From Acorus gramineus (taxonomy: Eukaryota; Streptophyta; Magnoliopsida; Acorales; Acoraceae): a stretch of 64,000 nt of DNA. Position numbers and translations under genes: made by a program. Within the stretch, counting starts at the first letter, position 1. Each line of letters starts with the position of its first letter. The notes under the pieces are model-generated. The model saw only the letters and a program-made list of their open reading frames with translations. It searched no databases and had not been told where the DNA came from. The DNA is taken from contig CM060849.1 in assembly GCA_030737835.1 (NCBI GenBank), positions 25,974,311-26,038,310 on the forward strand. Reading direction: 5' to 3'. Shown here piece after piece: positions 1-11,695 of the stretch.

Positions 1-190
1 TTACTGTCTGTTAGCGTTTAGAGATTGTTGATGTCTAATTTTTTACACTGTGAACGCGGGGGACAAGCATCCCATCGATTTCAGACGCAGACGCTAAGGC
101 GCCGCACATCCCAACGGGGCCTAACCAGTATATATCATCGATTTCAGACGCAGACGCTAAGGCACCGCACATTCCAACGGGCCTAACCAG
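1..190. repeat. Tandem repeat of 63 bp flanking the MULE
   Basis: Two copies of a 63-bp unit starting with CATCGATTTCAG (73-135 and 136-190) differ at a few bases. The second copy is cut by the MULE insertion right after CCTAACCAG. The first copy continues past CCTAACCAG into TATATAT, and the DNA beyond the MULE's right end also reads CCTAACCAG then TAAGTATATAT. The first copy therefore shows roughly what the empty site looked like. A small open frame across this repeat on the minus strand has no family resemblance and is not called a gene. Confidence 0.8.
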
Positions 191-322
191 GGGATGGGAT
201 CTCCTGTGAGAGTGGCACAGGCTCACCCTGTGAGCACCAATTCGACGCTGACACCTGGCGACTAGAAACAGTGTGAATAAACGGCTAATAAACGGCGTGA
301 ACGGCGATCACCACCGTCCAAG
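191..322 (+). repeat. MULE left terminal inverted repeat
   Basis: The first 69 bp match the reverse complement of 4780-4848 at roughly nine bases in ten. A second shared block, GTGAACGGCGATCACCACCG, lies further in (about 296-315). The right arm has an extra 80 bp or so between these blocks, so the arms are unequal in length. Confidence 0.88.
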
Positions 323-1161
323 TCGACTTCATCGAACGGTCTTTTAGTTTTTTTTTTTTTTGGCACCCACCGTCCGATTTAATATGGACGGTTGGGATTA
401 AATGATGGAGGGTATGAATTTTATGAATGATGGATTATATTTATGCAATTTTATGAATGATGGATTATATCTATGAGTGGCTTCCTTGAGCTTCTGGATG
501 GTTTTTATGAGCTAACTGTGCTTTTTAGCACCTAGTTCAAGCTGCATTGCTGTAAAATCTAGCTCATAATTTAGTAGATTTTTGATGAGGCTGCTGGTAT
601 AATAAGCATTCTTAACATTCAGTTCTCTTTCTTTTTATGTTGATATGAATCCGATGTTTTTTAACATCTGTTTTTCAATGTTTTTTAGCATAGCTGTTTG
701 CATTGCAGGTAAATGAAAGTGCTAAAATATCCCAAATCAAAAGCCTCACCTATTGCCATGCAAGCATCAATTCAAACTAATGGATAGACATTAATTAGGC
801 CACCAGAAAACACTAATGACAGTTGGAAAAAATAGACATTCTTTGAAACTCGGAAGATAGTTGATGCACAATAATACTACAAAACAGATAATAAGTATAG
901 TTATACAGGTAAAAAAAAAATCAAACAAGCTGCACAGAAGCTTACATCAATATGGGTTGAATTTTTCATACAACGAATGAATTGTCCTACAGCAGCTATG
1001 AACCTCAACAAATAATGATACCCAGCAATAATTTAACACACAGACAACAATAATCACCAAAAGAAAATCATAACAGAGATATAAATACAACCAAACCTGT
1101 ACAACAACCAAAATTATCCGTCTAGAACTGCCTCCAACTAAAGATGTTATCCATCTAGAAA

Positions 1162-1335
1162 ACATAACAAAGGCATCCAAAATAGTTATTAAGACATGTT
1201 CCTTAGTACAAGCATAACAAAGACATCCAAAATAGTTCTTAAGACATGTTCCTCAGTACAAGCATAACAAAGACATCCAAAATAGTTCTTAATACATGTT
1301 CCTCAGTACAAGCATAACAAAGACACCCAAATTAA
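1162..1335. repeat. 50-bp tandem repeat inside the MULE
   Basis: CATCCAAAATAGTT recurs at 1174, 1224 and 1274, with a partial fourth copy at 1324, giving a strict 50-bp period with few differences between units. It lies in the 3' flank of the transposase gene. Confidence 0.85.
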
Positions 1336-1390
1336 ATAAAACCCAAAAAACCAAAACATTCTTCATTATAAGCATAGAACTGTGATCTGC

Positions 1391-3747
1391 TCAGTAATCT
1401 GTATTCCTCCTCCATTCTTCAGATAAATTTTGAGAAGATTGACTCATTTGAGTAGGATAAAAAAGAGATTCTTGTGCCTGTGATACAAATTCATATATTA
1501 ATGCGCCATTTAATAAATATTTCTAAAAGTATTAAGGGATATGAAATATACCTGAAGCAATTGAGTCATTGAATGCATTCCTTCACTATTATCATAGTTC
1601 CCAACCATTGGCTGAAATAATGGAACACTGTGACTCGCAATATGGGGTTCATGTTGAGTTTGGGAGCTTTGACCTCGTGATCTCCTTTCCATCCCGCCGA
1701 TCCATCTTTTTTGGGGTTTCCCTCCCACAGTCTTCTTTCCTCTTCTTTTAAAGCCTTTGGCGACCTCGTTGTTACTAGGATCCTCTCCCTCATCATCTTG
1801 CACGTTATCATCTTCAAATGTTGTAGAAGATTTTCTCAAGTCTTCCTCAACCTCCCTCATCATCTCATTTGTGCGGCGTTTTACAAGATTTGTTGAATGG
1901 TGTGTTTCAGCCGCCTTTGATGCCACTTGAATGAGACCATGACTTAATTCTTGAAAGCGTCTTCCCAATTCAGATATAGGATCAACCTGTACTGAAGAAG
2001 AACATGAATCAAGCACAACGCCAGATTTTGCATCTCTGGTCCACCTCTTCAAGATATATAGTTGTGGAAGCTCCTTGATGTTTCTGTGGTCAAGCACTTT
2101 TAAAACATGACAACATTGGATACCCATAAATTCAAATTTTTTACAGCTACAAGTGACCATATCAGTAGAGAGATTATAAAAAACGGTCCTCTCACTACCA
2201 CGATATCTGTGAACTTTGTACTGTATCATATGTCCCACCTCCCCATGAATGTAGATAGAACAACTAAGAGATTTTCCATACTCTGCTTGAAACAACTCAA
2301 GGATCTCTGGCGTGTAAACTGATGCGACACATGACACCATCGGAGCATGAAATGGAATTACGGGGATCGTATCCATCATCTTGAAATCAGCATTCAATTC
2401 ACTTTCACGTCGGTCATCCATAACCCTATCAAAATGCTGAAAGAAACGCAATGGATCGTGCTTTGAGTTCAAATAGCGTCTCAGAAGAGCATTCAAACTT
2501 TCACTACGTTGTGTACTCTTCATGTCTGCACAGAATGTATCCCTCCCATACACTAGAGCCCATTTCTCCTTTTCAGCAAAAGTTTGTTGTAGCCATTTAT
2601 TACCTTCAAGATTGTATTTTTCAAGCATCACTTTCCAAGCATCTAAGAACTCATCCTCCGTCTCATACCCATAAATACAAGCATAGAAGTCATCTCTAAA
2701 ACCTTCAGTAGCATAAAGATGTCCAAGATGTTTTGTTGCATTTTGAGTCAAGTGCCAAATACAGAGCCGATGACGAGTATCTGGTAGAACAATTGAAATA
2801 GCTTTGGCCATCGCCGCTGACTGATCTGTTAGAATAGTCTTCGGACGTCTTCCAGACATTGCTTCAAGAAAAGTTTCAAACAACCAAATAAATGAGTCAG
2901 CCGTCTCATCATAAAGTAATGCACCACCAAAAATAATTGTTTGCCTATGATTATTAACCCCAACGAATGGTGCAAATGGTCTTCCATGATTATTTGTACG
3001 ATAGGTTGTATCAAAGCAAACAACATCTCCATAATGTGCATAATCGACAATAGACCTAGCATCGGCCCAAAACACATTGGTTATTGTTCATCGGTATCAA
3101 GTTGCATTGAGTGAAAGAAAGAAGGATTTTGCTTTTGCTTATTCTTAAAATACTGAATAAGAGCACCCGCAATTCCATTCTCCATTCTTGTTTCTCTTTT
3201 GGTGCGGAGGTAAGATTTCACATCATTTAAAACAAAGCCAAGATTCTTTCTACCTCCAACTTGTCCACTCATCAAATCTATAACTGTCTTCGGTGCTAAT
3301 CCCGAACCATCTATGATATCAACCTGAGCAGCTTGAGCTTTTCCAATTTTTCTATGTGACCTCAAATTATGGCGCAAGGGGGTTGGAACAAGATCATGAT
3401 TGTGGTTTTCTTCAAATTTACTGACAAGATACGAACCAGAAGATTGATAAATGATAACCATATGTGCCTCACATCCTGTTCTTGTCTCGGGCTGTGGCTG
3501 CAAAGCTTTTCGTTTATCAAGCTTTTCGTTTATCAACCCCTTTGAACCCTTCTTTAGAACAACAGAATTTTCGCTTACGTAGTATGCCATTGGACTTATG
3601 TGCATCACTTCTTCGAATGCTAAATCCAACTGATCTTGCATATGTGTTGTAGAATTGATAGGCACTATCTTCAGAATCGAATGCCATACCAATTTCAGGC
3701 ATACAATTATAACTACATTCTTCAACAAACTCATTGTCTCCTTCCAT
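1391..3747 (-). pseudogene. FAR1/FHY3-type MULE transposase, frameshifted
   Basis: It would encode a Mutator transposase of the FAR1 lineage that binds the element ends and cuts and joins DNA. Starting at ATG 3745-3747, the order is: FAR1 zinc-binding domain (SEDSAYQFYNTYARSVGFS, then FEENHNHDLVP), MULE catalytic core with the three acidic residues in CFDTTYRTN, TILTDQSAAM and TQRSESLNALL, then a SWIM zinc finger with the CxC...CxH pattern (TCSCKKFEFMG...CCHVL). A 74-nt phase-0 intron (1478-1551, GTATAT...CACAG) precedes a last exon ending at 1391. Two lesions break the frame. A 16-bp direct repeat AAGCTTTTCGTTTATC occurs twice near 3500-3535. One base is missing near 3081, just after the QLDTDEQ codons. 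Everything else is intact, so inactivation looks recent. A domesticated FAR1 gene is unlikely because the gene sits between MULE ends. Confidence 0.9.
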
Positions 3748-3961
3748 GTTAATAAAATATTCAGCTAAGATCCAATCTGTTAAAAAAAAAAACAGGCATG
3801 GATAAAAAATAAAATCAAAATATAAACAAATCCTTATAATCCAACATTATAGGCAACTCCACAGGTTAGGGATACTACAATCTTCAAAGTCATATTAAGG
3901 CATTACAAAAGAAATTAAAAAAAACTTCTACAGACAAAATAACAAAGGCAAACCCTTGAAA

Positions 3962-4377
3962 TTTTTTTTTTACAAACTCTTCAAGAAACAACCCAACAAA
4001 ACTTAGAAACCCATTTTTGAAGGAAAAAAACCCTAAGTAATTAAACAAAACAATAAATGAATCAAAGCCCTACATAAGCAAAATTTCATCAAGACTATGT
4101 TTTTTTTTTACAAACTCTTCAAGAAACAACCCAACAAAACTTAGAAACCCATTTTTGAAGGAAAAAAACCCTAAGTAATTAAACAAAACAATAAATGAAT
4201 CAAAGCCCTACATAAGCAAAATTTCATCAAGACTATGTTTTTTTTTTACAAACTCTTCAAGAAACAACCCAACAAAACTTAGAAACCCATTTTTGAAGGA
4301 AAAAAACCCTAAGTAATTAAACAAAACAATAAATGAATCAAAGCCCTACATAAGCAAAATTTCATCAAGACTATGTT
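3962..4377. repeat. Three near-identical 138-bp tandem units
   Basis: ACAAACTCTTCAAGAAAC recurs at 3972, 4110 and 4248, a strict 138-bp period with no differences noticed between copies. Each unit begins with a T-run and ends with AAGACTATGTT. The array lies between the transposase start and the right terminal repeat, where the transposase promoter would be expected. Confidence 0.92.
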
Positions 4378-4626
4378 AAAAAAATTATACAAACCGTGGA
4401 AGGAGGCTGACAATGGTGGTTGATGTGGTAGAGGGGATTGACAATGGTGGCTAGGGTTTTCACAAAACACAAAACAGAGACTTACAAGAATCACTTAAAA
4501 AAAAAAAAGAAAACAAAGAGGGTCACGAGAACAAAAAATGGAGACGGAGGCTGACGGCGTCACTGGCGAGGCTGACCATGCCACTCACGTGTGCCCCCCC
4601 CTTCATCCACGCGTCACACCCTCATT

Positions 4627-4848
4627 GGTGTTCACTTGGACGGTGGTGATCGCCTTGGACGACTTGGACGGTGGTGATCGCCGTTCACGCCAGATCACAG
4701 AAGACAGCGTGAATAAACGGCGTTAATCGGCGTGAATTCTTTGTTAAGTCAGGCACGTCACTTACACATGCTGTCTAGCCAGGTGTCAGCGTGTGATTGG
4801 AGTTCACAGGGTGAGCCTGTGTCACTTTCACAGGAGATCCCATCCCAA
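4627..4848 (-). repeat. MULE right terminal inverted repeat
   Basis: This is the inverted partner of 191-322. It contains a local direct duplication of TTGGACGGTGGTGATCGCC (about 4637-4683) that the left arm lacks. Its outer tip is 228 bp from the UGT start codon. Confidence 0.88.
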
Positions 4849-4861
4849 CCTAACCAGTAAG

Positions 4862-4862
<1 letters not shown>

Positions 4863-4892
<30 letters not shown>

Positions 4893-4975
4893 TTTGTAGT
4901 ACCCATATTACCATATTATAATATATCTTGTGGTTAAAGAGAGGTTGTTTTTTTTTTCTTATATATATATATATC
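4863..4975 (+). promoter_or_regulatory. (TA)n tract and TATA-like region upstream of the UGT
   Basis: A (TA)n run at about 4863-4891 is followed by a second TATATATATATAT at about 4961-4974, roughly 100 bp before the UGT start codon. Either could act as a TATA element; the second has the more usual spacing. The MULE end lies just upstream, so any distal promoter now sits more than 4.6 kb away. Confidence 0.45.
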
Positions 4976-5076
4976 CACTAGTGGAGGTGGTTCCCATGGT
5001 AACATTATAACCACAGAATGTATACAGTGAGAGTGGTTCATTAAGAGGAGGGTGAAGAGGGAGGCAGAAGAAGAAG

Positions 5077-6498
5077 ATGATGAAGGTGGAAGAGACGATC
5101 GTACTGTACCCATCACCAGGGATGGGACACCTTGTCTCCATGGTTGAGCTGGCCAAGCTGTTCACCCGCCAAGGTTTCAAGGTCATCATCCTCATCGTCC
5201 CCCCCTCCTACCACACATCCACCGCCCCATTCATCACCACCGTCTCCGCCTCCAACCCCTCCATTACCTTCCACCACCTCCCAAAGATCGTCCTCCCCCC
5301 GGACTCTGTCCCATCCCCCCACCACGAGGCCCTCCAATTCGAGCTCATCCGCCTCCACATCCCCAACCTCACCCGCGCCATCCACTCCATCTCATCCAAC
5401 CCATCCACCTCCGTCCGCGCCTTCATCGCCGACTTCTTCTGCTCCGCTTCCCTTGATGTCGCCGCCCACCTAAACATCCCTTTCTACTTCTTCTTCACGT
5501 CGGGCGCCGCCGTCCTGGCTACCCTCCGCTACTTGACCACCCTCCATGAAAGCACCACCCTCAGCTTCAGGGAGCTCGGCCAGACCCCGCTTGACATCCC
5601 GGGCCTTCCTCCCCTGCCGGCCATCGACATGCCCCTGCCGATGCTAGACAGGGACGACCCCGCCTACGAAGGCTTCCTCTATTTCTCGCACCAACTTCCC
5701 AAAGCGAAGGGCATCATCCTCAACTCCTTCGAGTCTCTCGAGCCCCGCGCGCTCAAGTCCATCTCTGATGGGCTCCACGTGCCCAACGCGCCTCCGGTAC
5801 CGGTCAACTGTATCGGACCGTTGATCATGTCGGAAAAGAGGGGAGGAGGAGGCGGTGATTGCCTGAAGTGGCTCGACGCGCAGCCGGAGAAGAGTGTTGT
5901 CTTCCTCTGCTTCGGGAGCTTGGGCCTCTTCTCCGCGGAGCAGCTGAGGGAGATCGCTTTGGGTCTCGAGAGGAGCGGACACAGGTTCTTGTGGGTGGTG
6001 CGGAGCCCCCCACTGACGGAGGAGCAGAGCAAGCTCGTCTCCGCCACTCCAGAGCCCGACCTGGACTCGCTGCTTCCACCGGGGTTCATGGACCGGACCA
6101 AGGACCGGGGACTCGTCGTCAAGTCATGGGCACCGCAGGCAGCGGTACTGAGTCACAGGTCAGTGGGCGGGTTCGTGACGCACTGCGGGTGGAACTCGGT
6201 ACTGGAGGCGATTTGCGGCGGTGTGGCAATGGTGGCTTGGCCACTCTACGCGGAGCAGAGGATGAACAGGGTGTTCCTTGTGGAGGAGATGAAACTGGCG
6301 ATACCGATCGACGGGTTCGACAGAGGAATAGTTGGGGCAATGGAGGTGGAGAGGAGGGTGAGGCAGCTCATGAGCGACGATGGAGGTCTCCGAGAGCGAG
6401 TTCTGAGGGCAAAACACGAGGCCATTGCCGCGCTCAGCGAGGGCGGGTCATCGAACTCGGTCTTGGTCGGGTTGGTCAACGCGTGGAAGAATAATTAA
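5077..6498 (+). CDS. UDP-glycosyltransferase, UGT88-like
   Basis: This 473-residue, single-exon family-1 glycosyltransferase moves a sugar, usually glucose from UDP-glucose, to a hydroxyl of a small molecule in the cytosol. The catalytic His is residue 18 in PSPGMGHL and the partner Asp is residue 119 in FIADFF. The 44-residue PSPG sugar-donor box spans 351-394, from [10 protein letters not shown] to the final YAEQ. Its last residue is Gln, as in glucosyltransferases. [17 protein letters not shown] and [14 protein letters not shown] resemble UGT88 enzymes acting on flavonoids and related phenolics, but the acceptor cannot be read from sequence. Length is normal for the family and there are no breaks. 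Third positions are strongly GC-biased. The start has two ATGs in a row; the first is used here. A possible AATAAA poly(A) signal lies at 6603-6608. Confidence 0.95.
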   Translation: MMKVEETIVLYPSPGMGHLVSMVELAKLFTRQGFKVIILIVPPSYHTSTAPFITTVSASNPSITFHHLPKIVLPPDSVPSPHHEALQFELIRLHIPNLTRAIHSISSNPSTSVRAFIADFFCSASLDVAAHLNIPFYFFFTSGAAVLATLRYLTTLHESTTLSFRELGQTPLDIPGLPPLPAIDMPLPMLDRDDPAYEGFLYFSHQLPKAKGIILNSFESLEPRALKSISDGLHVPNAPPVPVNCIGPLIMSEKRGGGGGDCLKWLDAQPEKSVVFLCFGSLGLFSAEQLREIALGLERSGHRFLWVVRSPPLTEEQSKLVSATPEPDLDSLLPPGFMDRTKDRGLVVKSWAPQAAVLSHRSVGGFVTHCGWNSVLEAICGGVAMVAWPLYAEQRMNRVFLVEEMKLAIPIDGFDRGIVGAMEVERRVRQLMSDDGGLRERVLRAKHEAIAALSEGGSSNSVLVGLVNAWKNN

Positions 6499-6908
6499 AG
6501 AGATGGTGCCGTGGTGAATGATGATTTCTTTTTAGTGAATGTGATTGGAATTTTCATTATTTGGATTAAGTAATCATTGATTCATTGTATGCCCCGTCTT
6601 ATAATAAATGTACCGTGATTTTTTATTTTATTTCGTTGGTCACGCCACTCGGTATGGTAGCAATTTGAGTGGTTCCAAATTTTATGTGCATCCACTGTCT
6701 ACTTTTATGTAGAAATTCTGAGCTTCACGTGCTACTTGCCTACTTTTCTATTCCTTTTTTTGTGATTTAAGAAAACGGCACGGCAGCGGAGACTGAAATC
6801 CAAAGCATCTCAGATAGTAACGTAACGTTGGATTAAAATAGAGCACGTGGACTTCAATAATTGGGCCGGAGCATCCACATCGCATTTATACATCTACTGA
6901 CCAATTTC

Positions 6909-7420
6909 TAACGTTGTAACTCAGACGGGTTGGATTTAAATTGATCCCAATCTGAATTTCAAACTATTAAACCCTAATCCGATCCAACCTGATTTTCAAC
7001 CCGAATTAGACCAACCCGAACCCAACCCGTAATTAAATAAACCAACCCGAATTGGATCAACCCGACCCAACCCAATTTTCAACCCCGAATTGAACCAACC
7101 TGACCCAATTCGAATTTTTAACATGATGTGCAAATTAAATAAATCAACCCCACCCAACCTATAAGATTAGCTAGGTTTACTGAAAATTTGGACTACCCAT
7201 ATTAGAAGCTACAGAAAGAACGTCTATGATTTTTTTTTTTTAACTATTAGTTTACGAGTTCGGTTGGATCGGGTTGTGAGTGAGGCCAACCCGAACCCAA
7301 CCCAATTTGTGAGTCAACTCGAATTAGCGAACCCGAACCCGATTTGATCAACCTAACCCATGTAAAAAACGGGTTCAACCCGTTGGGTTCGGATTCAACC
7401 CAACCCAAGTTGCAGCCCTA
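6909..7420. mobile_element. Degenerate hAT-type MITE rich in CCCAACCCGAA motifs
   Basis: The right end reads GTTGCAGCCCTA and the left end TAACGTTGTAACTCA, a diverged inverted match to the common hAT tip TAGGGCTGCAAC. The flanking 8-mers CCAATTTC and TCAATTTT agree at six of eight positions. The interior is many variants of AACCCGAACCCAACCC in both orientations. The diverged ends and target site indicate an old insertion. Confidence 0.7.
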
Positions 7421-8327
7421 TCAATTTTTGAATTCAAAAAAAAAAAAAAAACTGGTAAACTTGGGGAACCAGAATGAATAATGTCCCTTTTAAATTTTAA
7501 TTTGTGGAGGCCCTAGGTTCATCCTTGATCTACTTTGTATATATGCTATTATATAAACATAGAATGTGTATTCATTTATATAAACATAGAATTATATATA
7601 CAAATTCAATTCAGTAATGAGACTAAACTATTGTCCATTTATATATGGAAAATCTATTGTCCATTTATATTTGAAAATTTATATGTTCAGCTCTATGTGC
7701 AGCTCCGTTCAAATCCTCAAACCTTTTTCTTTTTTTTAAAAAAAAAACTATATATTTGTTTATTGAAAATTTGAAATGCATTCCATTATAAAAAAATATA
7801 TATATACTGAGATATGTTAATATATTTTATTTTTTAAAAAAATAAAATTAAAATTTTCTACACTGTGATAGAAAAGTGTATGTATGCAAGTGGCTGGAAA
7901 ATTGTTTTCAAGTTGAAAAAAAGAACCGCAGAACAGATTGAGTGCATCCACACTGCTCTTTATATTTAGACCAAACCAAAGCACAAGCCGGCCCACGGAC
8001 GCTCCTTGTTAATTTTGGGCTAGGCCCGTGGCTCAATCCGTTTGATGTCACCGGAAAAAATGTGAGCCAAAAAAAAAACATGGACACAGAAAGAAAGCCA
8101 TCGGTAGACTCACACAATAAAACACATTATATGCCATTTTCGGGGAATATACAATAGTTACCTAATAGTTACCTAATCTACCTCAAAATTCTTTTGCACA
8201 CTTTTTCCGATCTTTTTTTTTTTTTTTTTAACAAATTGTAAAGCTTGCATGTCTACTCCGTTTCAATTCAACTGTGAAATCAATATATAAAAGTCAAAAT
8301 CTGTCACATCTTAAGATCCGTTTAAAA
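7421..8327. other. AT-rich intergenic DNA
   Basis: This holds homopolymer A and T runs and TA-rich stretches. No coding exon, RNA gene or bounded element was recognised. Confidence 0.6.
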
Positions 8328-9014
8328 TGTCATACTGCCTCAGCCCATGACATGGAGCTATAAACACACCACCATCTTAAGTCGGGCCAATAAACAGTCT
8401 GATCGGACTCCAGACCAGACCTAGGTGAATGGGGGCATAGCTCCTGTCCGACTTGAATCAAGAGCATGGAATCCGCATCGACGAGATATTAGAAATCCCA
8501 GGGAATATTCCCTCACATAGTGACTGCAATAAACTGTCAGAAAGTGGTTCCAATGCACTGATTCCAAGATCTTATGTGTCGACCGATCCAAGAGCCACGT
8601 GGAAGATTCCATCCCATGATATGCTCACACCTCCATGGTAATAAGCACACCCTCTCCCACTATAAATAGGAGGGTATCCCCTTCATCAAAAGAGGATGGA
8701 GACTTCTTCTTCTTCCCCTAAAAAAGAGAACCCTAGATCCAAGCTTGAAATCCCATTTTAATGGAGTTTGGGCTTCACCTTTGGAGGTTCTTGCCAAAAA
8801 GGAACTACATGTGGCTTGATCCCTCAAAAAGGGTACGTAGGCAGCCTGATTTACATCAGGTTCAGTCCAAACAAACATCCACCAAATCGCTCCACCGTCA
8901 TCGCCTCTTCCACCGTCGTCGCCTCTTCGCGGATCTACCCAAACCAAACCCGGACCACCCTCGAGTCCGGCCTATTCAAGGAGGAGGACATTTTCACCTC
9001 CCACACAACCCTTA
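8328..9014 (+). mobile_element. LTR-like fossil, probably a solo LTR
   Basis: The stretch has the layout of a plant LTR. There is a TATA box in CCCACTATAAATAGGAGGG (about 8656-8674), a transcribed leader with GAACCCTAGATCC, and the block GGGTACGTAGGCAGCCTGA often seen near the 3' end of gypsy-like LTRs. It starts TGTCATACTG. TAAAA lies on both sides of the proposed limits, but the right end does not close with the usual CA, so the borders are approximate. No internal gag or pol is adjacent. Family assignment (gypsy-like) is tentative. Confidence 0.5.
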
Positions 9015-10840
9015 AAAATAATTTATATAGCATGGATGTTAATTAGTGTTTTATCACTATATAAACTTTTCAAAATTATTTTATTTTTCTATACCATCAC
9101 AAATTACATATGTATATTTCTATAACACACAATGCATTAAGATGCATAGGAGTTTTTATACCCAAAATTAAGTTCATTCAATATTAAAAGGATTTACAAT
9201 AAGATTTTTTTTTTTACTATAATTAAAATCATCTAGGTCCCCATTATACCAGTTAAACATATTTAAATCTCGGGGTATTTAGAATACCTGGATCAATTTA
9301 TTTACACTTATTCTGATATAGTTATATTCAATTATTCTTTACAAATAAGCATGATTTTAAATTGGGCAAGAAAATTAAGATCACACCCATTGTTTGAGTA
9401 CCAGCTAGAGTGAAATACATACCATATATCACAAATATTTGATAATGACAACTCCAAGCATTTAATTACTTGAGGGCCATGGAAGGACTTTTGAACGTTT
9501 TGATGACCAAAAAAAAAAAAAGTTCTCGAGTCAATGTGGAAATATGGATTCATAAGAATGTGAAAAGGCCCGTTTAAACAACTCTAGAGTTGAAAGCTGG
9601 TGCACCCGTATCAACTTCACAGGACATATATGCACTAACCACCCATGCATTTTTATTATGTGGATGCCAAGATACGTCGACGTTGTGCTCTTTCTTTTAA
9701 AATAAAAAAAAGCTCTCTCCTCTGTTTTTTTTTTCTACATAATGATACAATATATTATTATAGGGTATGAATGACTTCATTTTTCTAACATGACTGTTAC
9801 CTGTCCCTTCTTCCACTCTAACCTATTTATTGAGCCAGTGGAGAAATAATAAATATTTTTGACCCGGGAGTTTCATGACACAGTGGTGCATACATGTATC
9901 ATGTATGGTAAACTTCATCTATCTATAATTGAACTACTTAATTCTGTATACTTTGTATCCTTACTTGATGTACATAGCCATTAAGTTCAAGAATAGCTCA
10001 TGAGTGAACCCAATTGAATCAGGGGGACTGTATATAAAAGAGAAACTAAAAAGGGACGACGTCCATGATAGGAACCACTATAACTCTTATTAACTAAAAA
10101 TTAAAGTCCAACTAGCTAGCAATATAGTAGATGAACCAAATCCTGCATCCAAAGACCATATTAAGGCCGACAATTAAATTCATCCAACCGCCTGCGATGA
10201 TGGTTATGACCTGTAACTTCATTGTTCCATAAACTCGATTGGGACGTGCAAATTAAAGGTTCCAATTCTTGTTACTTTGTTTGAGAATATAATCAAAAGG
10301 GATACTCAAAAACTTGTGAAATAAGAAAAACCTAAAACTAAGTATTTATATCAAAATCTTGAGTCCATATCCTTTGTGTCAAACACCAAGGCCTTTAAAG
10401 AGCATCCCTTGTAATTGGCAAAAAAAAAAAAAAAAACAACTTACATTAGTCAAAATATAAACTTAAAAAAAATTAAATGCTTGTGGACTATAAACGAAAT
10501 TGCAAAATTGAAGTAAGCGGATCATTTTCCTAATATCTCCCTTTTAGAAGTGTAAAATAGGATGTAGTAGTTGCATGAAAAAAAAATGATGTGTAATAAT
10601 AATTAAGATTTGCTTTTAAAATGGAGTCATGGCTCACGAGCCCAGAGGAACATCATCTATTATTATTAATTTAAGATAATTGGAACATCATCATCTATTA
10701 TTAATGGGTATGAATGGATTAATAATTTAAGATAAGAAACATCATCTAGCTAACATAATCAGGGGTTTAAGATCTGGGCCCAGAGGAACATGCAGACCTG
10801 ATGAATGAATGGATTATACGCCCCTTGTTATTCATTTAGT
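9015..10840. other. AT-rich intergenic DNA
   Basis: No gene or bounded repeat was recognised. There are short local repeats of the form ATCATCTATTATTAAT around 10650-10700. Confidence 0.6.
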
Positions 10841-10852
10841 AAATAATATTAA

Positions 10853-10866
10853 TATAAATTGGGGAC
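10853..10866 (+). promoter_or_regulatory. Probable TATA box of the first LEA_2 gene
   Basis: TATAAATTGGGGAC lies 165 bp before the start codon. The paralogous gene at 14602 has the very similar TATAAATTTGGGAC, which supports a shared ancestral core promoter. Confidence 0.6.
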
Positions 10867-11017
10867 TCTACGACTTCTATGATATGCTGTTTGTACTCCC
10901 ACATATTTATTACTTCATCTCCTCCTCCTCACACAAAAGGAGAGGAAAGGAGACCCCTGTATCCAAAATTCACTCTCCCGACCTCTCAAACAAAAAAAAT
11001 TTAACATAAAAATTGGA

Positions 11018-11695
11018 ATGATGGGGGACAACAAGGAGCAGGTCAGACCCTTGGCCATCTCACCCACTCACGAATTAGAGAACCCATTCTCCTCCTCCTC
11101 CTCACCATCATCCAAGTTTAAGCTCCACTACAGGCGCCGACGTCACTGCATCCTCTGCTGCGGGTGTGCGACCGCCACGGCCGCGATCGTCGCTGTGGTC
11201 CTACTCGTGCTCGCCCTCACCGTGTTCAAGGCGAAGGAACCCAATATCACCATGAACTCCCTGACCCTCCAGAAGTTCCAGTTCTCCCTGTCGACCCCTG
11301 GCACGATCAACCTCACGGTCACGGCCAACGTGTCCGTCAAGAACCCCAACGCCGCATCCTTCAAATACGGCAACACCACCACCTCCATCTTCTACAGAGG
11401 GACCACCGTGGGGGAGGTCCACGGTCCGCCAGGGAAGGCGCCCGCGCATCGGACGGTGAGGATGAACCTGACGGTGGACGTGATGGGAGATAAGCTGCTT
11501 GGGGTGCCCAGCTTGTTGGGTGACGTGGCGTCGGGATCACTGGCGGTCGGGAGCCTCACCAGGGTCGGGGGGAGGGTTAAGATCATCGGCATCATTAAGC
11601 GACACGTCGTCGTCACCATGAACTGTAGCTTCACCGTCTCCGTCACCACCCAGTCCATCCTTGACCAACGTTGCGTCCAGCACGTCAAGCTCTGA
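11018..11695 (+). CDS. LEA_2 / NHL-type membrane protein (copy 1)
   Basis: This 225-residue single-exon protein belongs to the plant family often named late embryogenesis abundant hydroxyproline-rich glycoprotein, or NDR1/HIN1-like. Residues 1-50 are cytosolic and end in a basic, cysteine-containing stretch (RRRRHCILCCGC). One membrane helix spans about 51-70. An outward-facing LEA_2 domain with several N-x-S/T sites (NITMN, NLTVTANVS, NLTVD) fills the rest, including VSVKNPNAASFKYGN. Members sit at the plasma membrane and are linked to defence or abiotic stress; the role of this one is unknown. The start is supported by matching EQVRPLA in the paralog downstream. The coding region is GC-rich. 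Confidence 0.93.
   Translation: MMGDNKEQVRPLAISPTHELENPFSSSSSPSSKFKLHYRRRRHCILCCGCATATAAIVAVVLLVLALTVFKAKEPNITMNSLTLQKFQFSLSTPGTINLTVTANVSVKNPNAASFKYGNTTTSIFYRGTTVGEVHGPPGKAPAHRTVRMNLTVDVMGDKLLGVPSLLGDVASGSLAVGSLTRVGGRVKIIGIIKRHVVVTMNCSFTVSVTTQSILDQRCVQHVKL

Larger units (their letters stand above)
191..4848 (-). mobile_element. Mutator-like element (MULE), FAR1 type, 4.66 kb
   Basis: The element is bounded by long terminal inverted repeats that begin GGGATGGGATCTCCTGTGA on both sides, with two extra bases at the right tip. It is flanked by a perfect 9-bp direct repeat CCTAACCAG (182-190 and 4849-4857), the target-site size typical of Mutator elements. It carries one spliced transposase gene on the minus strand, decayed by two small frameshifts, and two internal tandem arrays. 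The clear target duplication and still-similar ends suggest a fairly recent insertion. It probably cannot supply its own transposase but may still be mobilisable in trans; that last point is inference. Confidence 0.93.

Noticed and set aside
35-226. 63-residue frame with repeated GPVGMCGALASASEID
   Set aside because: It only reflects translation of the 63-bp tandem repeat and crosses into the MULE end.
3962-4377. Regular tandem units as a CRISPR-like array
   Set aside because: Units are 138 bp and contiguous with no unique spacers, in a plant transposon.
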